Origin: Ramlibacter sp. Leaf400
Lineage (GTDB): Bacteria; Pseudomonadota; Gammaproteobacteria; Burkholderiales; Burkholderiaceae_C
Reading direction: 5' to 3'
Assembly (NCBI RefSeq): GCF_001424545.1
Contig: NZ_LMQL01000010.1
Coordinates: 300,673-364,672, forward strand
Length of the DNA stretch: 64,000 bases
The notes under the pieces were generated by a model. It worked only from the letters and a program-made list of their open reading frames with translations. It searched no databases and had not been told where the DNA came from. Within the stretch, counting starts at the first letter, position 1. The number at the start of each line of letters is the position of its first letter. A program made the translations under genes and the position numbers. Shown piece after piece: positions 15,769 through 25,462 of this stretch.

Positions 15769-17532
15769 TCATCGCTGGTGGACGTAGCGGCCCGGTGCGA
15801 GCAGCGGCGCGCCCTGGTGCAGGATGGCACGCGCCGGCGGCGGACGCAGCCTTTCGCCGTCCGACCGCGCCTCCAGCCAGGCCGCCCAGTGCGGCCACCA
15901 CGAGCCTTCGCGGACCGTGGCGACGTCCAGCCAGGCGTCGGGGTCGTGCGGCGCCGCGCCGCCCTCATGCACCGCGGCGCGGTACGACGCCTGCGGATGC
16001 GCGAGCGGGCCTTGCGGCGGACTGACGATGCCCACGTTGTGGCCGCCCGAACTGAGCACGAAGTCCACCGGCGCGCGCACCAGCGAGTGCACCTGGTACA
16101 CCGAGCGCCAGGGCGAGACATGGTCGCGCTCGGTGGCCACCACGTACAGCGGCTGCCCGATCGCGTCCAGCCGCACCGGGCGGCCGGCATGGCGGTAGCG
16201 GCCTTCGGCCAGGGCGTTGTCCAGGTAGAGCCAGCGCAGGTATTCGCTGTGCATGCGCGCCGGCAGGCGCGTGGCATCGGCGTTCCAGGCCTTCATGGCG
16301 GTCATCGGCGACTGCGCGCCCATCAGGTACTCGTGCACGAGCTTGGACCACACCAGGTCCTTGGAGTTGATCAGCTGGAAGGCGCCCGCCATCTGCCGGC
16401 CGTCGAGATAGCCGTGCTCGGCCATCACGCCTTCGAGGAAGGCGATCTGGCTCTCGTCGATGAACAGGCCCAGCTCGCCGGGCCGGTTGAAGTCCACCTG
16501 CGCCGCGAGCAGCGACACGGTCTGGAGCGGGCTGCGGCCCGAGGCGCCCAGCGCGGCGGCGGCGATGGCCAGCAGCGTTCCGCCCAGGCAGTACCCGGCG
16601 GCATGGATGCGGGCGTGCGGCCGAAGCTCCTGCACCGCGGCGATCGCGGCCAGCACGCCCTGCGTGAGGTAGTCGTCCATGCCGAGGTCGCGGTCCTGGC
16701 TGCCCGGGTTGCGCCACGACACCATGAACACGGTGCGGCCCTGGCCGACCAGGTACTGCACCAGCGAGTCGCCCGGCGTGAGGTCCAGGATGTAGAACTT
16801 CATGATCCAGGAGGGCACGATCAGCACCGGCTCCGCCGCCACCTCGGGCGTGGCGGGGTCGTACTGGATCAGCTCCACGAGGTGGTTGCGCATCACCACC
16901 TTTCCCGGCGTCCGCGCCGTGCCCTTGCCGGGGCCGAAGGCCTCGATCCCGCGCGGGCGCCCGTCGGCCAGGACGGTCAAGGCGTCCCGGAACCAGTTGG
17001 CCGCGCCGGCGGCCAGGTTCAGCCCGCCGCGCGCCAGCGTTTCCTGCAGCACCTGCGGATTGGTGGCGATGAAGTTGGACGGCGCCACGGTGTCCAGCAG
17101 CTGGCGGGTGGTGAAGGCGACCACCTCCTCGTGGTGCCGCGAGACGCCGCGCACGCCGGTCGTGGCCTGCTGCCACCACTGCTGGGCGAGCAGGAAGCCC
17201 TGGGCGAGCATGTGGAAGGGCGGTGCCTGCCACGGGGGCGGCTCGAACCGGCGGTCGTTCGGCGCCGGCGCGACGCAGGGCGTGCACTGCCCGGCCCAGG
17301 CCTGCGCGGCGTGGAGGGCCCAGGCCCAGCCCTGCCGCCAGGCCAGGTGGGCGAGCTGCCCCTGCCGTGCCGGCGACACCGCCAGGTGGCTGGCCCAGTC
17401 GGTGTAGGCCAGCGCCAGCGCGGCCGGGGAAATGCCGTGCGTCAGCCGCGCCAGGGCTCCCGTCAGCGGCTGGTCCAGCGGGTCGGGCGCGTGCTGCGCG
17501 GCCGGGGCCCAGGTCGGCGGATGGGTCGTCAT
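15769..17532 (-). CDS. phaC: Poly(3-hydroxyalkanoate) synthase (587 aa)
   Basis: Polymerises hydroxyacyl-CoA into storage polyester on granules. The alpha/beta-hydrolase core shows the lipase-like box GYCLGG with nucleophile C315, the aspartate in ATERDHVSPW (D470) and the histidine in SSGGHNVGI (H498), so the triad is complete. The N-terminal domain (PSNFIATNPQVLQETLARGG, WFRDAL) is typical of class I synthases and the length is normal. ATG 17532 is used because MTTHPPTW follows an FNR-type promoter; the predicted transcription start is within a base of this ATG and there is no Shine-Dalgarno. It sits apart from any phaAB genes and is coupled to the acyl-CoA ligase/acetyltransferase gene, which suggests a low-oxygen synthase copy. 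Confidence 0.92.
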   Translation of the reverse strand: MTTHPPTWAPAAQHAPDPLDQPLTGALARLTHGISPAALALAYTDWASHLAVSPARQGQLAHLAWRQGWAWALHAAQAWAGQCTPCVAPAPNDRRFEPPPWQAPPFHMLAQGFLLAQQWWQQATTGVRGVSRHHEEVVAFTTRQLLDTVAPSNFIATNPQVLQETLARGGLNLAAGAANWFRDALTVLADGRPRGIEAFGPGKGTARTPGKVVMRNHLVELIQYDPATPEVAAEPVLIVPSWIMKFYILDLTPGDSLVQYLVGQGRTVFMVSWRNPGSQDRDLGMDDYLTQGVLAAIAAVQELRPHARIHAAGYCLGGTLLAIAAAALGASGRSPLQTVSLLAAQVDFNRPGELGLFIDESQIAFLEGVMAEHGYLDGRQMAGAFQLINSKDLVWSKLVHEYLMGAQSPMTAMKAWNADATRLPARMHSEYLRWLYLDNALAEGRYRHAGRPVRLDAIGQPLYVVATERDHVSPWRSVYQVHSLVRAPVDFVLSSGGHNVGIVSPPQGPLAHPQASYRAAVHEGGAAPHDPDAWLDVATVREGSWWPHWAAWLEARSDGERLRPPPARAILHQGAPLLAPGRYVHQR

Positions 17533-17538
17533 GCCGCG

Positions 17539-17579
17539 ATGCTCACAGCCGCGCGGCGCCGCGGCTTGCGCTGCGTCAA
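17539..17579 (-). promoter_or_regulatory. FNR-type promoter of phaC
   Basis: On the minus strand TTGAC-GCAG-CGCAA (17579-17566) with -10 GAGCAT at 17544-17539. One half-site is degenerate. Predicted start is at 17531-17532, the phaC ATG. Confidence 0.55.
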
Positions 17580-17734
17580 TTGATCGGGCATTGGGCGCCG
17601 CCTGGCATGCACGGATGCTGCGCGCGTCCATGCGCGCCATGGCGGCCGACCTGGCCGGCCGGCGCCCCGTTGCCATCGAGCCGCCCGTGCCCCGGCGCGG
17701 CCGTGCTGGTGCCCTGACGCCGCGCGCCCCTTGT

Positions 17735-17776
17735 TTGAGGAAGATCAAGCCACCCGGGCGGGCGCCTTCCAAGATT
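17735..17776 (+). promoter_or_regulatory. FNR-type promoter of the hsp20-ABC operon
   Basis: TTGAG-GAAG-ATCAA (17735-17748) with -10 AAGATT at 17771-17776, 29.5 bp from the centre. Transcription should start near 17783, leaving a leader of about 50 nt before the Hsp20 ATG, with AGAGGAATCCC as ribosome site. Confidence 0.65.
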
Positions 17777-17831
17777 CACTCCCGTGGCCGCGACTGGCGG
17801 CCACGTCGATCAACCCAACAGAGGAATCCCC

Positions 17832-18257
17832 ATGAGCAACCTGCGAGTCCTGGATCCCGCATTCGGCGAGAACTTCGAATCGGCGCTGCGCCGCCTGATC
17901 CCCGCCAGCATGTTCGAAGGCGATCAGCAGCTGAAGATGCGCATCGACGTCACCGAGAACGACAAGGCCTACACCGTCAAGGCCGACATCCCCGGCGTGA
18001 AGAAGGACGACATCGAGGTGCAGGTCGACGCGAACCTGGTGTCGATCAAGGCCGAGACCAAGAGCGAGAAGCAAGAGCGGGGCGACGGCGACCGCGTGCT
18101 GCGCAGCGAGCGCTGCTTCGGCACGGTGGCCCGCACGTTCAGCCTGGGCCAGGACGTCGACTCCTCCGGCGTGCAGGCCCGGTACGCCGACGGCGTGCTC
18201 ACCCTGGAGCTGCCCAAGAAGTCGCCCGCCGACGCGCGCCGCATCGCCATCCAGTGA
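17832..18257 (+). CDS. Hsp20/alpha-crystallin small heat shock protein (141 aa)
   Basis: ATP-independent holdase chaperone of the cytoplasm. The alpha-crystallin domain runs from about residue 38 to 135: [40 protein letters not shown], the loop with [16 protein letters not shown], and [13 protein letters not shown] containing the conserved A-x-x-x-G-V-L-x-L motif. The C-terminal I-x-I anchor is present as IAIQ in modified form. ATG 17832 has AGAGGAATCCCC in front. It is the first gene of a plus-strand run that continues with an ABC transporter, 13 bp downstream. Upstream FNR-type promoter suggests induction by oxygen limitation rather than by heat. Confidence 0.93.
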   Translation: MSNLRVLDPAFGENFESALRRLIPASMFEGDQQLKMRIDVTENDKAYTVKADIPGVKKDDIEVQVDANLVSIKAETKSEKQERGDGDRVLRSERCFGTVARTFSLGQDVDSSGVQARYADGVLTLELPKKSPADARRIAIQ

Positions 18258-18270
18258 GGGCCCGCGCACC

Positions 18271-18999
<729 letters not shown>

Positions 19000-19003
19000 T
19001 GCC

Positions 19004-21370
19004 ATGCGAGCCCTCGACCGCAAGGTGTTGCGCGACCTGCGCCTGCTCTGGAGCCAGGCGATCACGATCGCGCTGGTGGTCGCCAGCGGCATCGGCGGCT
19101 TCCTCGCCACGCTGTCCGCGGTGGACTCGCTGGCGCAGGCGCGCGACGGCTTCTATGCCAGCGGCCGCTTCGCCGACGTCTTCGCGACCGTCAAGCGGGC
19201 GCCGGCCGCGCTCGCGCCCCGGCTGGCCGAAATCCCGGGCGTGGTGGACGTGCAGGCCACCGTCGAGACCTTCGCGCGCGTGACCGTGCCGGGCAGCACC
19301 GACCCGGTGATCGGCCAGCTGATCGGCCTGGATGCCGATCGTCCGCAGCGCCTCAATCGCGTGCTCCTGCGGTCCGGCCGCTGGCCCGAGGGGGGCAGCC
19401 GCCCCGGGGGCGAGCTGGACGCGGTGGTCACCGAGAGCTTCGCCGACGCGCACGGGCTGGGTCCCGGCGAGACCGTCTCGGCCCTCGTCAACGGCAAGCG
19501 CAGGACGCTGCGCATCACCGGCACGGCGCTCTCGCCGGAATACATCTTCGGCGGCCTGTTCGGCATGCCGGACCTGCGTGCGTTCGGCGTGTTCTGGGTC
19601 GACCACGACGAACTCGCGGCCGCCACCGACATGGCCGGCGCGTTCAACCGCGTCGCGCTGAAGCTTTCGCCGCAGGCCTCGCAGGACGCGGTGCTGGCGC
19701 AGCTGACCCGGAGGCTGGCCGGGCTGGGCGGCGAGCCCCCGCATGGCCGCGACGAGCAAGGCTCCCACGCGATGCTGGACAACGAGATCCGCGAGCAGCG
19801 CGTGCTCGGCACCGTCCTGCCGGCGATCTTCCTGGCCGTGGCGGGCTTCCTCCTGCACGTGGTCACGGCGCGGCTGGTGGCCACGCAGCGCGAGCAGGTC
19901 GCCGCGCTCAAGGCCCTGGGCTACCGCGACGCCGCCATCGCGGCGCACTACCTCAAGCTGGTGGCCCCGATGGTGCTGGGCGGCTTCGTGCTCGGGATCG
20001 GGCTCGGACACGCCATGGGGACGATGCTCACCGGCCTGTACGCCGACTTCTTCCGGTTTCCCCGCTTCGACTTCGGGATTCCGCCCGGGCTGGTCGTCGC
20101 CGGCCTGGCGCTGGTCGTGGCCACCGCCGTGCTGGGCACGCTCACGGCCATCCAGGCGACGGTGCGGCTGTCCGCGGCGCAGGCGATGCGGCCACCGTCG
20201 CCGGGCAGCTATCGCCGCGCGCTGCTGGAGCGGCTCCCCCGCCTGCGCCTGGCGCCCTCGCTGCGCATGATCCTGCGCAACCTGGAGCGGCGGCCGCTGC
20301 GCGCTGCCGTGACGATCGGCGGGATGGCCGCGGCCACCGCCATCGTGATCATGGGCAACTTCTTCCGCGACGCGATCGAGACCATCGTCGAGACGCAGTT
20401 CGGCCTGGCCATGCGCGGCGACCTGATCGTGTGGACGACCGACCCGGTGGATGCGGCGGCCGGGCGCGAGCTGGCCCGCCTGCCGGGCGTGCTGGAGGTG
20501 GAGCCCGGGCGGCGCATCGCCGTGCGCTTCGTGCACGGCTCGCGCAGCCAGAAGGGGCTGGTCGATGCCTACCCGGCCGTTCCGTCGCTGCAGCGGGTGG
20601 TGGACGTCGAGCAGGTCCCGCGCCCGCCGGGCGTGCACGGCCTGCTCATGACGGACCGGCTGGCCCGCAAGCTGGGGCTGGAGCCCGGCGACACGGTCAC
20701 CGTCGAGGTCCGCGAGGGCCGGCGCGCCGTGCTGCGGCTGGTGGTCGAGCGGACGGTGCGCGACATGATGGGCATGAACGCCTTCATCCGCCGCGACACG
20801 CTGAACCGGGCGCTGGGCGACGGCGACCTCGCCAACTTCTTCAGCCTGCGGGCCGGCCCCGGCGCGGTGGAGCGGGTGCTGGAAACCACGCAGGGGCTGC
20901 CCAAGGTGGCCGGCGCCTTCAGCAAGGCCACCATGCTGCGCAACATGCAGGAGGTCAGCGCGCGCAACATCCTGATCATGAGCTCGGTGCTCACCGCCTT
21001 CGCCGCGGTGATCGCGGTGGGCGTGGTCTACAACAACGCGCGCATCGCCCTGGCCGAGCGCACCTGGGAGCTGGCCAGCCTGCGCGTGCTGGGCTTCACC
21101 CGGGGCGAGGTCTCGGTGCTGCTGCTGGGCGAACTGGCGCTGGGCATCGCCATCGCGCTGCCGCTGGGCATGCTGCTGGGCTGGGGGCTCACGCACGGCG
21201 TGGTGCAGCTGATGCGCTCGGACCAGTTCCTGTTCCCGGTGGTGATCCGGCCGCGCACCTATGCCTGGGCCGCCCTGTGCGTGGTGGCCGCGGGCCTGGC
21301 CAGCGCGCTGGTGGTGCGCCGGCGCATCGACAGCCTCGACATGGTCGCGGCACTCAAGACGAGGGAATGA
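19004..21370 (+). CDS. FtsX-type ABC transporter permease (788 aa)
   Basis: Large permease with two FtsX-type units. An N-terminal helix ([20 protein letters not shown]) is followed by a periplasmic MacB-like domain, three helices (about 265-405: [55 protein letters not shown]), then a repeat of helix, periplasmic domain and three C-terminal helices ([49 protein letters not shown]). This duplicated layout matches the DUF214/LolE-like large permeases. It works with the ATPase 4 bp upstream and the fusion protein that overlaps its stop by 4 nt (ATGA). Function and substrate are unknown. Confidence 0.9.
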   Translation: MRALDRKVLRDLRLLWSQAITIALVVASGIGGFLATLSAVDSLAQARDGFYASGRFADVFATVKRAPAALAPRLAEIPGVVDVQATVETFARVTVPGSTDPVIGQLIGLDADRPQRLNRVLLRSGRWPEGGSRPGGELDAVVTESFADAHGLGPGETVSALVNGKRRTLRITGTALSPEYIFGGLFGMPDLRAFGVFWVDHDELAAATDMAGAFNRVALKLSPQASQDAVLAQLTRRLAGLGGEPPHGRDEQGSHAMLDNEIREQRVLGTVLPAIFLAVAGFLLHVVTARLVATQREQVAALKALGYRDAAIAAHYLKLVAPMVLGGFVLGIGLGHAMGTMLTGLYADFFRFPRFDFGIPPGLVVAGLALVVATAVLGTLTAIQATVRLSAAQAMRPPSPGSYRRALLERLPRLRLAPSLRMILRNLERRPLRAAVTIGGMAAATAIVIMGNFFRDAIETIVETQFGLAMRGDLIVWTTDPVDAAAGRELARLPGVLEVEPGRRIAVRFVHGSRSQKGLVDAYPAVPSLQRVVDVEQVPRPPGVHGLLMTDRLARKLGLEPGDTVTVEVREGRRAVLRLVVERTVRDMMGMNAFIRRDTLNRALGDGDLANFFSLRAGPGAVERVLETTQGLPKVAGAFSKATMLRNMQEVSARNILIMSSVLTAFAAVIAVGVVYNNARIALAERTWELASLRVLGFTRGEVSVLLLGELALGIAIALPLGMLLGWGLTHGVVQLMRSDQFLFPVVIRPRTYAWAALCVVAAGLASALVVRRRIDSLDMVAALKTRE

Positions 21371-22560
21371 ACATGGGCAAACGCAGGGTCCTGGTGTGGG
21401 GCGGCGCGGGCGCCGCCGTGCTGGCGATGCTGGGCTGGGCGTTCTCGCCCCGGCCGGTGGCGGTGGAGACCGCCGCCGTGCATTCCGGTCGTTTCGAGCA
21501 GGGCATCGAGGAGGACGGCCGCACGCGCGTGAAGGACCGCTACACCGTCTCGGTGCCGGTGGCGTCGCGGCTGACCCGCATCGTGCTGCGCGAAGGCGAC
21601 CGCGTCCGCGCGGGCGACACCGTGGCCGTGCTGCTGCCGGTGATGTCGGCCATGATCGACGAGCGCAGCGCGCGCGAGGCCGCCGCGCGCCACCGGGCGG
21701 CGCAAGCCGTGGTGCAGCGCGCGGCCGCGCGCCTGGAGCGGGCCCGCATCGGCGTGGAGGAGACCCAGCTCGAGCTGCACCGCAGCGAGAAGCTCGCCCG
21801 CGAGGGCTTCCTCAGCGCCTCGCGGCTGGACGCGGCGCGGCTGGCCCTCTCCGCCGCGCAACGCGAGCAGGAGGCGGCCCGCGCGGAACGGGAGATCTCG
21901 GTGCAGGAGCAGGCGCAGGCGGCCGCGACGCTGCGGCCGGCCGGCGCGCCGGAGGCGGGCCGCCCGCTCGTGGTGCGGGCGCCGGTCGACGGGGTGGTGC
22001 TGAAGGTGGCGCAGCCCAGCGAAGCCACGCTGCCGGCCGGCACGGCCCTGCTGGACATCGGCGACCCCGCGCGCATGGAGGTGGTGGCGGAACTGCTGAC
22101 CACCGACGCTGTCCAGGCGCAACCCGGCCGCCGGGCCGTGGTCGAGCGCTGGGGCGGGCCGCCGGTCGAAGGCCGCGTGCGGCGGGTGGAACCCGCGGCG
22201 TTCACCAAGGTTTCCGCGCTCGGCATCGAGGAGCAGCGCGTGAACGTTCTGGTCGACCTGGATCCGCCACCGCCCGAGTGGCTGGCCATGGGCGATGGCT
22301 TCCGGGTCACCGTCCGCATCGTCACCCAGAGCGTCGACCAGGTCGTGCTCGCGCCGGTGGGGGCCCTGTTCCCCTTCGCCGATGGCGGCATGGCGGCCTA
22401 CCGGCTGGACGGCGGCCGCGCCCGGCTGCAGCCGGTGGACGTCGCCGCCCGCAACGGCAGCGAGGCCTGGGTGCGCAGCGGACTGCAGCCGGGCCAGAGC
22501 GTCATCCTCTACCCGCCTCCTTCGGTCTCCGACGGACAGCGGGTGCAAAGGCGCAGGTAG
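21367..22560 (+). CDS. HlyD-type membrane fusion protein (397 aa)
   Basis: Periplasmic adaptor of the preceding ABC pump. A short cytoplasmic start ([12 protein letters not shown]) leads into one membrane helix (GAGAAVLAMLGWAFS), then the split lipoyl domain (VSVPVASRLTRIVLREGDRV and, after the hairpin, VVRAPVDGVVLKVAQPSE), a long alpha-helical coiled-coil hairpin rich in Ala, Arg and Glu (about 95-190) and beta-barrel domains. The start overlaps the permease stop as ATGA. No outer membrane channel gene is adjacent, so it may use a TolC-like protein from elsewhere or act only in the inner membrane. Confidence 0.9.
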   Translation: MNMGKRRVLVWGGAGAAVLAMLGWAFSPRPVAVETAAVHSGRFEQGIEEDGRTRVKDRYTVSVPVASRLTRIVLREGDRVRAGDTVAVLLPVMSAMIDERSAREAAARHRAAQAVVQRAAARLERARIGVEETQLELHRSEKLAREGFLSASRLDAARLALSAAQREQEAARAEREISVQEQAQAAATLRPAGAPEAGRPLVVRAPVDGVVLKVAQPSEATLPAGTALLDIGDPARMEVVAELLTTDAVQAQPGRRAVVERWGGPPVEGRVRRVEPAAFTKVSALGIEEQRVNVLVDLDPPPPEWLAMGDGFRVTVRIVTQSVDQVVLAPVGALFPFADGGMAAYRLDGGRARLQPVDVAARNGSEAWVRSGLQPGQSVILYPPPSVSDGQRVQRRR

Positions 22561-22567
22561 GCGCGCC

Positions 22568-23992
22568 GTGACCGACGAACAGCTGCGGCAGCTGGCGGCC
22601 TCGCTGGGGGCGCAATGCCTGGAGACGCACATCTCCTGGGTGCTGCTGGCGGGCGACACCGCCTGGAAGATCAAGAAGCCGGTCCGGCTGGCCTTCGTGG
22701 ACTACGGCACGCTGGAGGCGCGCCGGCGCTGCTGCGAGGAGGAGCTGCGGCTGAACGGCCGGCTCGCGCCCGCGCTGTACCTCGGCCTGGACAGCGTCAC
22801 CGCCACGCCCGGCGGCGCCCGCCTCGGCGGCTGCGGGCCGGTGATCGACTTCGCGGTCCGCATGCGCCGTTTCGCGCAGGAGGACCTGTTCTCCGAACGG
22901 CTGGCGGCCGGGCGGCTCGGCCGTGCCGAGGTCGACGCCCTGGCGGCGATGCTGGCGGGCTTCCACGCCGGCGCGCCGCGGGCCCCGGCCGGCGCGGGCT
23001 GGGGCACGCCGCAGCGGCGCCGTGCCTCGGCGCTGGCGGCCTGCACGGGCGCCGCGCGGTGGCTGCCGGGCACCGGCGATGCGGCGCGCCTGGAGCGCTG
23101 GTTCGAGAACGCGGCCGCCGGCCTGGCGCCGCTGTGGGACGCCCGGTTGCGGGGCGGCCGCGTGCGCGAAGGCCACGGCGACCTGCACCTGGACAACCTG
23201 GTCTGGCTGGACGGCGCGCCCGCGGCCTTCGACGGGATCGAGTTCGATGCGGCGCTGCGCTGGATCGACGTGCTGGACGACATCGCGTTCCCCGTCATGG
23301 ACCTGGGCGTGCGCGGCAGCCGCGCCCTCGCCTTCCGCCTGCTCAACGCATGGCTGGACGCGCTGGGCGAGCACGAGGCCGTGCCGTCGCTGCGTTTCGC
23401 CGCCGCCTACCGCGCGCTGGTGCGGTCCCAGGTGATGGGGATGCGCGGCAGGCCGGCGCAGGCCCGCGCCTATGCCAGCGCCGCGCGCGGCTGGACGGCC
23501 CCGGGAACGCCCCGCCTGTGCATCACGCACGGCCTGCCCGGCTCGGGCAAGACGTGGCGTTCGCAGGCCTGGCTGGAAGGCGAGGCCGCCATCCGCGTGC
23601 GCTCCGACGTGGAGCGCAAGCGCCTGGCGGGCCTCGGGCCCCTGGCGGACTCCCGCGCCGCCGGCGTGGACCTGTACACGCCCGCCATGACGCGGCAGAC
23701 CTATGAACGCCTGCTGGCGCTGGCGGAGATCGCGTTGCGGGCCGGGCATCCCGTGGTGCTGGACGCGGCCTTCCTGCGGCGGGCCGAACGGGACCAGGCG
23801 CGCGCCCTGGCCGACTCGCTGTGCGCGCCCTTCTCCATCCTGGCCTGCGAGGCGCCCCCTGCGCTGCTGCGCGAGCGGCTGGCCGGGCGCCGCGGCGATG
23901 CCTCGGAGGCGGACGCCGCAGTGCTGGACCGGCTCGCCGGCCAAGCCGAGCCGCTGGGCCCCGACGAACGGGCCGTGGCCGAGCGGGCCTGA
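22568..23992 (+). CDS. Bifunctional phosphotransferase-like/P-loop kinase protein (474 aa)
   Basis: Two-domain protein of the COG2187/COG0645 type. The N-terminal 320 residues resemble aminoglycoside phosphotransferases (WKIKKPVRLAFVDYGTLEARR, and the catalytic HGDLHLDNLVW followed by FDGIEFDAALRWIDVLDDIAF with its metal-binding Asp). The C-terminal 160 residues form a P-loop kinase (THGLPGSGKTWRSQ as Walker A, later VVLDAAFLRRAERDQ). The physiological substrate is not known for this family. GTG 22568 is the likely start, 7 bp after the fusion protein stop and in the same direction; the frame is open upstream. It ends 4 bp from the convergent SDR gene. Confidence 0.87.
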   Translation: MTDEQLRQLAASLGAQCLETHISWVLLAGDTAWKIKKPVRLAFVDYGTLEARRRCCEEELRLNGRLAPALYLGLDSVTATPGGARLGGCGPVIDFAVRMRRFAQEDLFSERLAAGRLGRAEVDALAAMLAGFHAGAPRAPAGAGWGTPQRRRASALAACTGAARWLPGTGDAARLERWFENAAAGLAPLWDARLRGGRVREGHGDLHLDNLVWLDGAPAAFDGIEFDAALRWIDVLDDIAFPVMDLGVRGSRALAFRLLNAWLDALGEHEAVPSLRFAAAYRALVRSQVMGMRGRPAQARAYASAARGWTAPGTPRLCITHGLPGSGKTWRSQAWLEGEAAIRVRSDVERKRLAGLGPLADSRAAGVDLYTPAMTRQTYERLLALAEIALRAGHPVVLDAAFLRRAERDQARALADSLCAPFSILACEAPPALLRERLAGRRGDASEADAAVLDRLAGQAEPLGPDERAVAERA

Positions 23993-23996
23993 AGGT

Positions 23997-24746
23997 TCAG
24001 CGGGCCAGGTACCCGCCGTCGATCGGGTAGTAGGCCCCCGTGGCGAACGAAGCTGCCGGACTGCTGAGCCAGGTCACCAGCGCCGCCACCTCCTCCGGCC
24101 GGCCGAGCCGGCCGATGGGGTGCATCGCGACGAGGGCGGCCAGCGCCGCCGGATCGCTTTCGAGGCGCTCGATCATCGGCGTGTGGATGAAGGCGGGGCC
24201 GACCGCGTTGATGCGGATGCCCTGCGCCGCGTACTCCTGCGCGGCCGCCTTGGTCAGGCCCAGCACGCCGTGCTTGGCCGCGGTGTACGCGGGCGCGTTG
24301 GCGAAGCCGACCGTGCCCAGGATGGACGCCATGTTGACGATGGCGCCGCCCCCGCCCTTGAGCATCGCGCGGATTTGCGAGCGCATGCAGTGGAAGACGC
24401 CGCTCAGGTTGACCGCGATCACGCGGTTCCATGCGTCCAGCGGGTAGTCGGCCGTGGGCGCGAGTTCGCCGCCGATGCCGGCGTTGTTGCAGGCGATGTC
24501 CAGCCGGCCGTAGGCGCCGACGGTGCGTTCGACCAGCCCGGAGCAGTCGCCCGGGACGCTGACGTCGGCCGCAGCGAAGATCGCGTCGCCGCCGGCCCGG
24601 CGGACCAGGGCCACGGTTTCCTCGCCGCCGGCCGTGTCGGTGTCCGACACCACCACCCGGGCGCCCGCGCCGGCGTAAGAGAGCGCGATGGCGCGGCCGA
24701 TGCCCGAGGCCGCGCCGGTGACGATGGCGACTTTGTCGTTCAGCAT
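23997..24746 (-). CDS. SDR family NAD(P)-dependent oxidoreductase (249 aa)
   Basis: Classical short-chain dehydrogenase. It shows TGAASGIGRA for cofactor binding, NNAGIGG, the catalytic Ser in NMASILG, Y-x3-K as YTAAK, and the C-terminal DGGYLAR. The residue after the second strand is Asp (VVVSDTDTAG), which favours NAD(H) over NADP(H). Length is normal. The substrate cannot be told; relatives act on alcohols, ketoacyl compounds and sugars. It is transcribed alone, divergently from the cytochrome c gene, from a shared FNR-type site. Confidence 0.9.
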   Translation of the reverse strand: MLNDKVAIVTGAASGIGRAIALSYAGAGARVVVSDTDTAGGEETVALVRRAGGDAIFAAADVSVPGDCSGLVERTVGAYGRLDIACNNAGIGGELAPTADYPLDAWNRVIAVNLSGVFHCMRSQIRAMLKGGGGAIVNMASILGTVGFANAPAYTAAKHGVLGLTKAAAQEYAAQGIRINAVGPAFIHTPMIERLESDPAALAALVAMHPIGRLGRPEEVAALVTWLSSPAASFATGAYYPIDGGYLAR

Positions 24747-24775
24747 GGGAGTCTCCCTGGAGGTGTGGTGCAGCC

Positions 24776-24844
24776 ATGCTAGGGAAGCCGGGGCGACGGG
24801 CCTTGACGTGCGTCAAGGCGGGCACGCCATGCCCGGAGCAGAGT
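24776..24844. promoter_or_regulatory. Bidirectional FNR-type promoter between the SDR and cytochrome c genes
   Basis: One palindrome TTGAC-GTGC-GTCAA (24803-24816) has a -10 on each side at the expected distance: CAGAGT (24839-24844, plus strand) and TAGCAT (24781-24776, minus strand). It should serve both divergent genes. Confidence 0.7.
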
Positions 24845-24865
24845 GCCTGCAAGGAGGCCTCCCCC

Positions 24866-25177
24866 ATGCGCCCAGTCCACTTCACGGCCGCGATCCTGTC
24901 CACGCTGCTCGGCAGCGCCATCGCCCAGGTCCCGCCCACCCCCGCCACCCGCGGCGCCATGCTCTACGAGAACCACTGCGGCGCCTGCCACTCCGAGCAG
25001 ATGCATTGGCGCGCGCAGCGCCGGGCCCAGGACTGGAACTCCCTGCGGGCGCTGGTCCTCCAGTGGCAGGGCGAGGCCCGCCTGGGCTGGAACGGCGAGG
25101 ACATCGACGCCGTGGCCCGGCACCTGAACGACACGATCTACCGCTTCCCGGCGCCGCAGCGGGTCGCCGGGCGGTGA
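24866..25177 (+). CDS. Small secreted c-type cytochrome (103 aa)
   Basis: A signal peptide (MRPVHFTAAILSTLLGSAIA, cleavage before QVPP) is followed by MLYENHCGACHSEQMHW, which contains the heme-binding C-x2-C-H. About 80 mature residues remain, short but adequate for a mono-heme cytochrome. The usual distal Met ligand is not obvious in the C-terminal part (GWNGEDIDAVARHLNDTIYRF), so the heme may use another ligand or the fold is a reduced one. ATG 24866 has AAGGAGG upstream. It would act in the periplasm as an electron carrier. A small membrane protein follows in the same transcript, then a universal stress protein gene. Confidence 0.85.
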   Translation: MRPVHFTAAILSTLLGSAIAQVPPTPATRGAMLYENHCGACHSEQMHWRAQRRAQDWNSLRALVLQWQGEARLGWNGEDIDAVARHLNDTIYRFPAPQRVAGR

Positions 25178-25194
25178 ACCGCAGAGGAACGAAC

Positions 25195-25395
25195 GTGCAC
25201 CACCCCCACCTGCCGCCGGCCGTGCGCCGGCACCTGTCCTCGCGCACGGGAGCGCTCGCCGCCGTCGCCGTGGGAGGGACCCTCCTGGCCCTGCGCTACG
25301 CGGCCCATCTCTACTGGCTGCCCGCCTACCTCGTGCTGCTCGGCTGGCCGCTGGCGCACAGGTGGGCGCATCGCACGGGCGCCGCCGCCCGTTGA
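25195..25395 (+). CDS. Small membrane protein (66 aa)
   Basis: GTG 25195 with AGAGGAACGAAC upstream starts a short protein beginning VHHPHLPPAVRRHLSSRTGA, with His and Pro at the N-terminus, and two hydrophobic segments (LAAVAVGGTLLALRYAAHLY and LPAYLVLLGWPLAHRWA) separated by a short Tyr/Trp turn. It lies 17 bp after the cytochrome c gene and is probably cotranscribed with it. Its stop codon lies inside the FNR-type palindrome of the next gene. An alternative GTG at 25173 overlaps the cytochrome stop. No family is recognised. Confidence 0.55.
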   Translation: MHHPHLPPAVRRHLSSRTGALAAVAVGGTLLALRYAAHLYWLPAYLVLLGWPLAHRWAHRTGAAAR

Positions 25396-25433
25396 CGCAG
25401 GTCAACGCCGCCGCGCCGCCAGGCTTGCAGACT
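25392..25433 (+). promoter_or_regulatory. FNR-type promoter of uspA-mgtE
   Basis: TTGAC-GCAG-GTCAA (25392-25405), identical to the site of the beta-CASP gene, with -10 CAGACT at 25428-25433. The start of transcription is expected near 25440, 23 nt before the UspA ATG; GGGAGATCC is the ribosome site. Confidence 0.75.
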
Positions 25434-25462
25434 GCCTCCATTTCCACCGCGGGAGATCCACC

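Noticed and set aside
12009-16025. 1338-codon open frame on the plus strand
   Set aside because: It runs through the beta-CASP gene and antisense through the ligase and phaC genes, with Arg/Ala/Gly-rich sequence and no domain. It is a by-product of high GC content.
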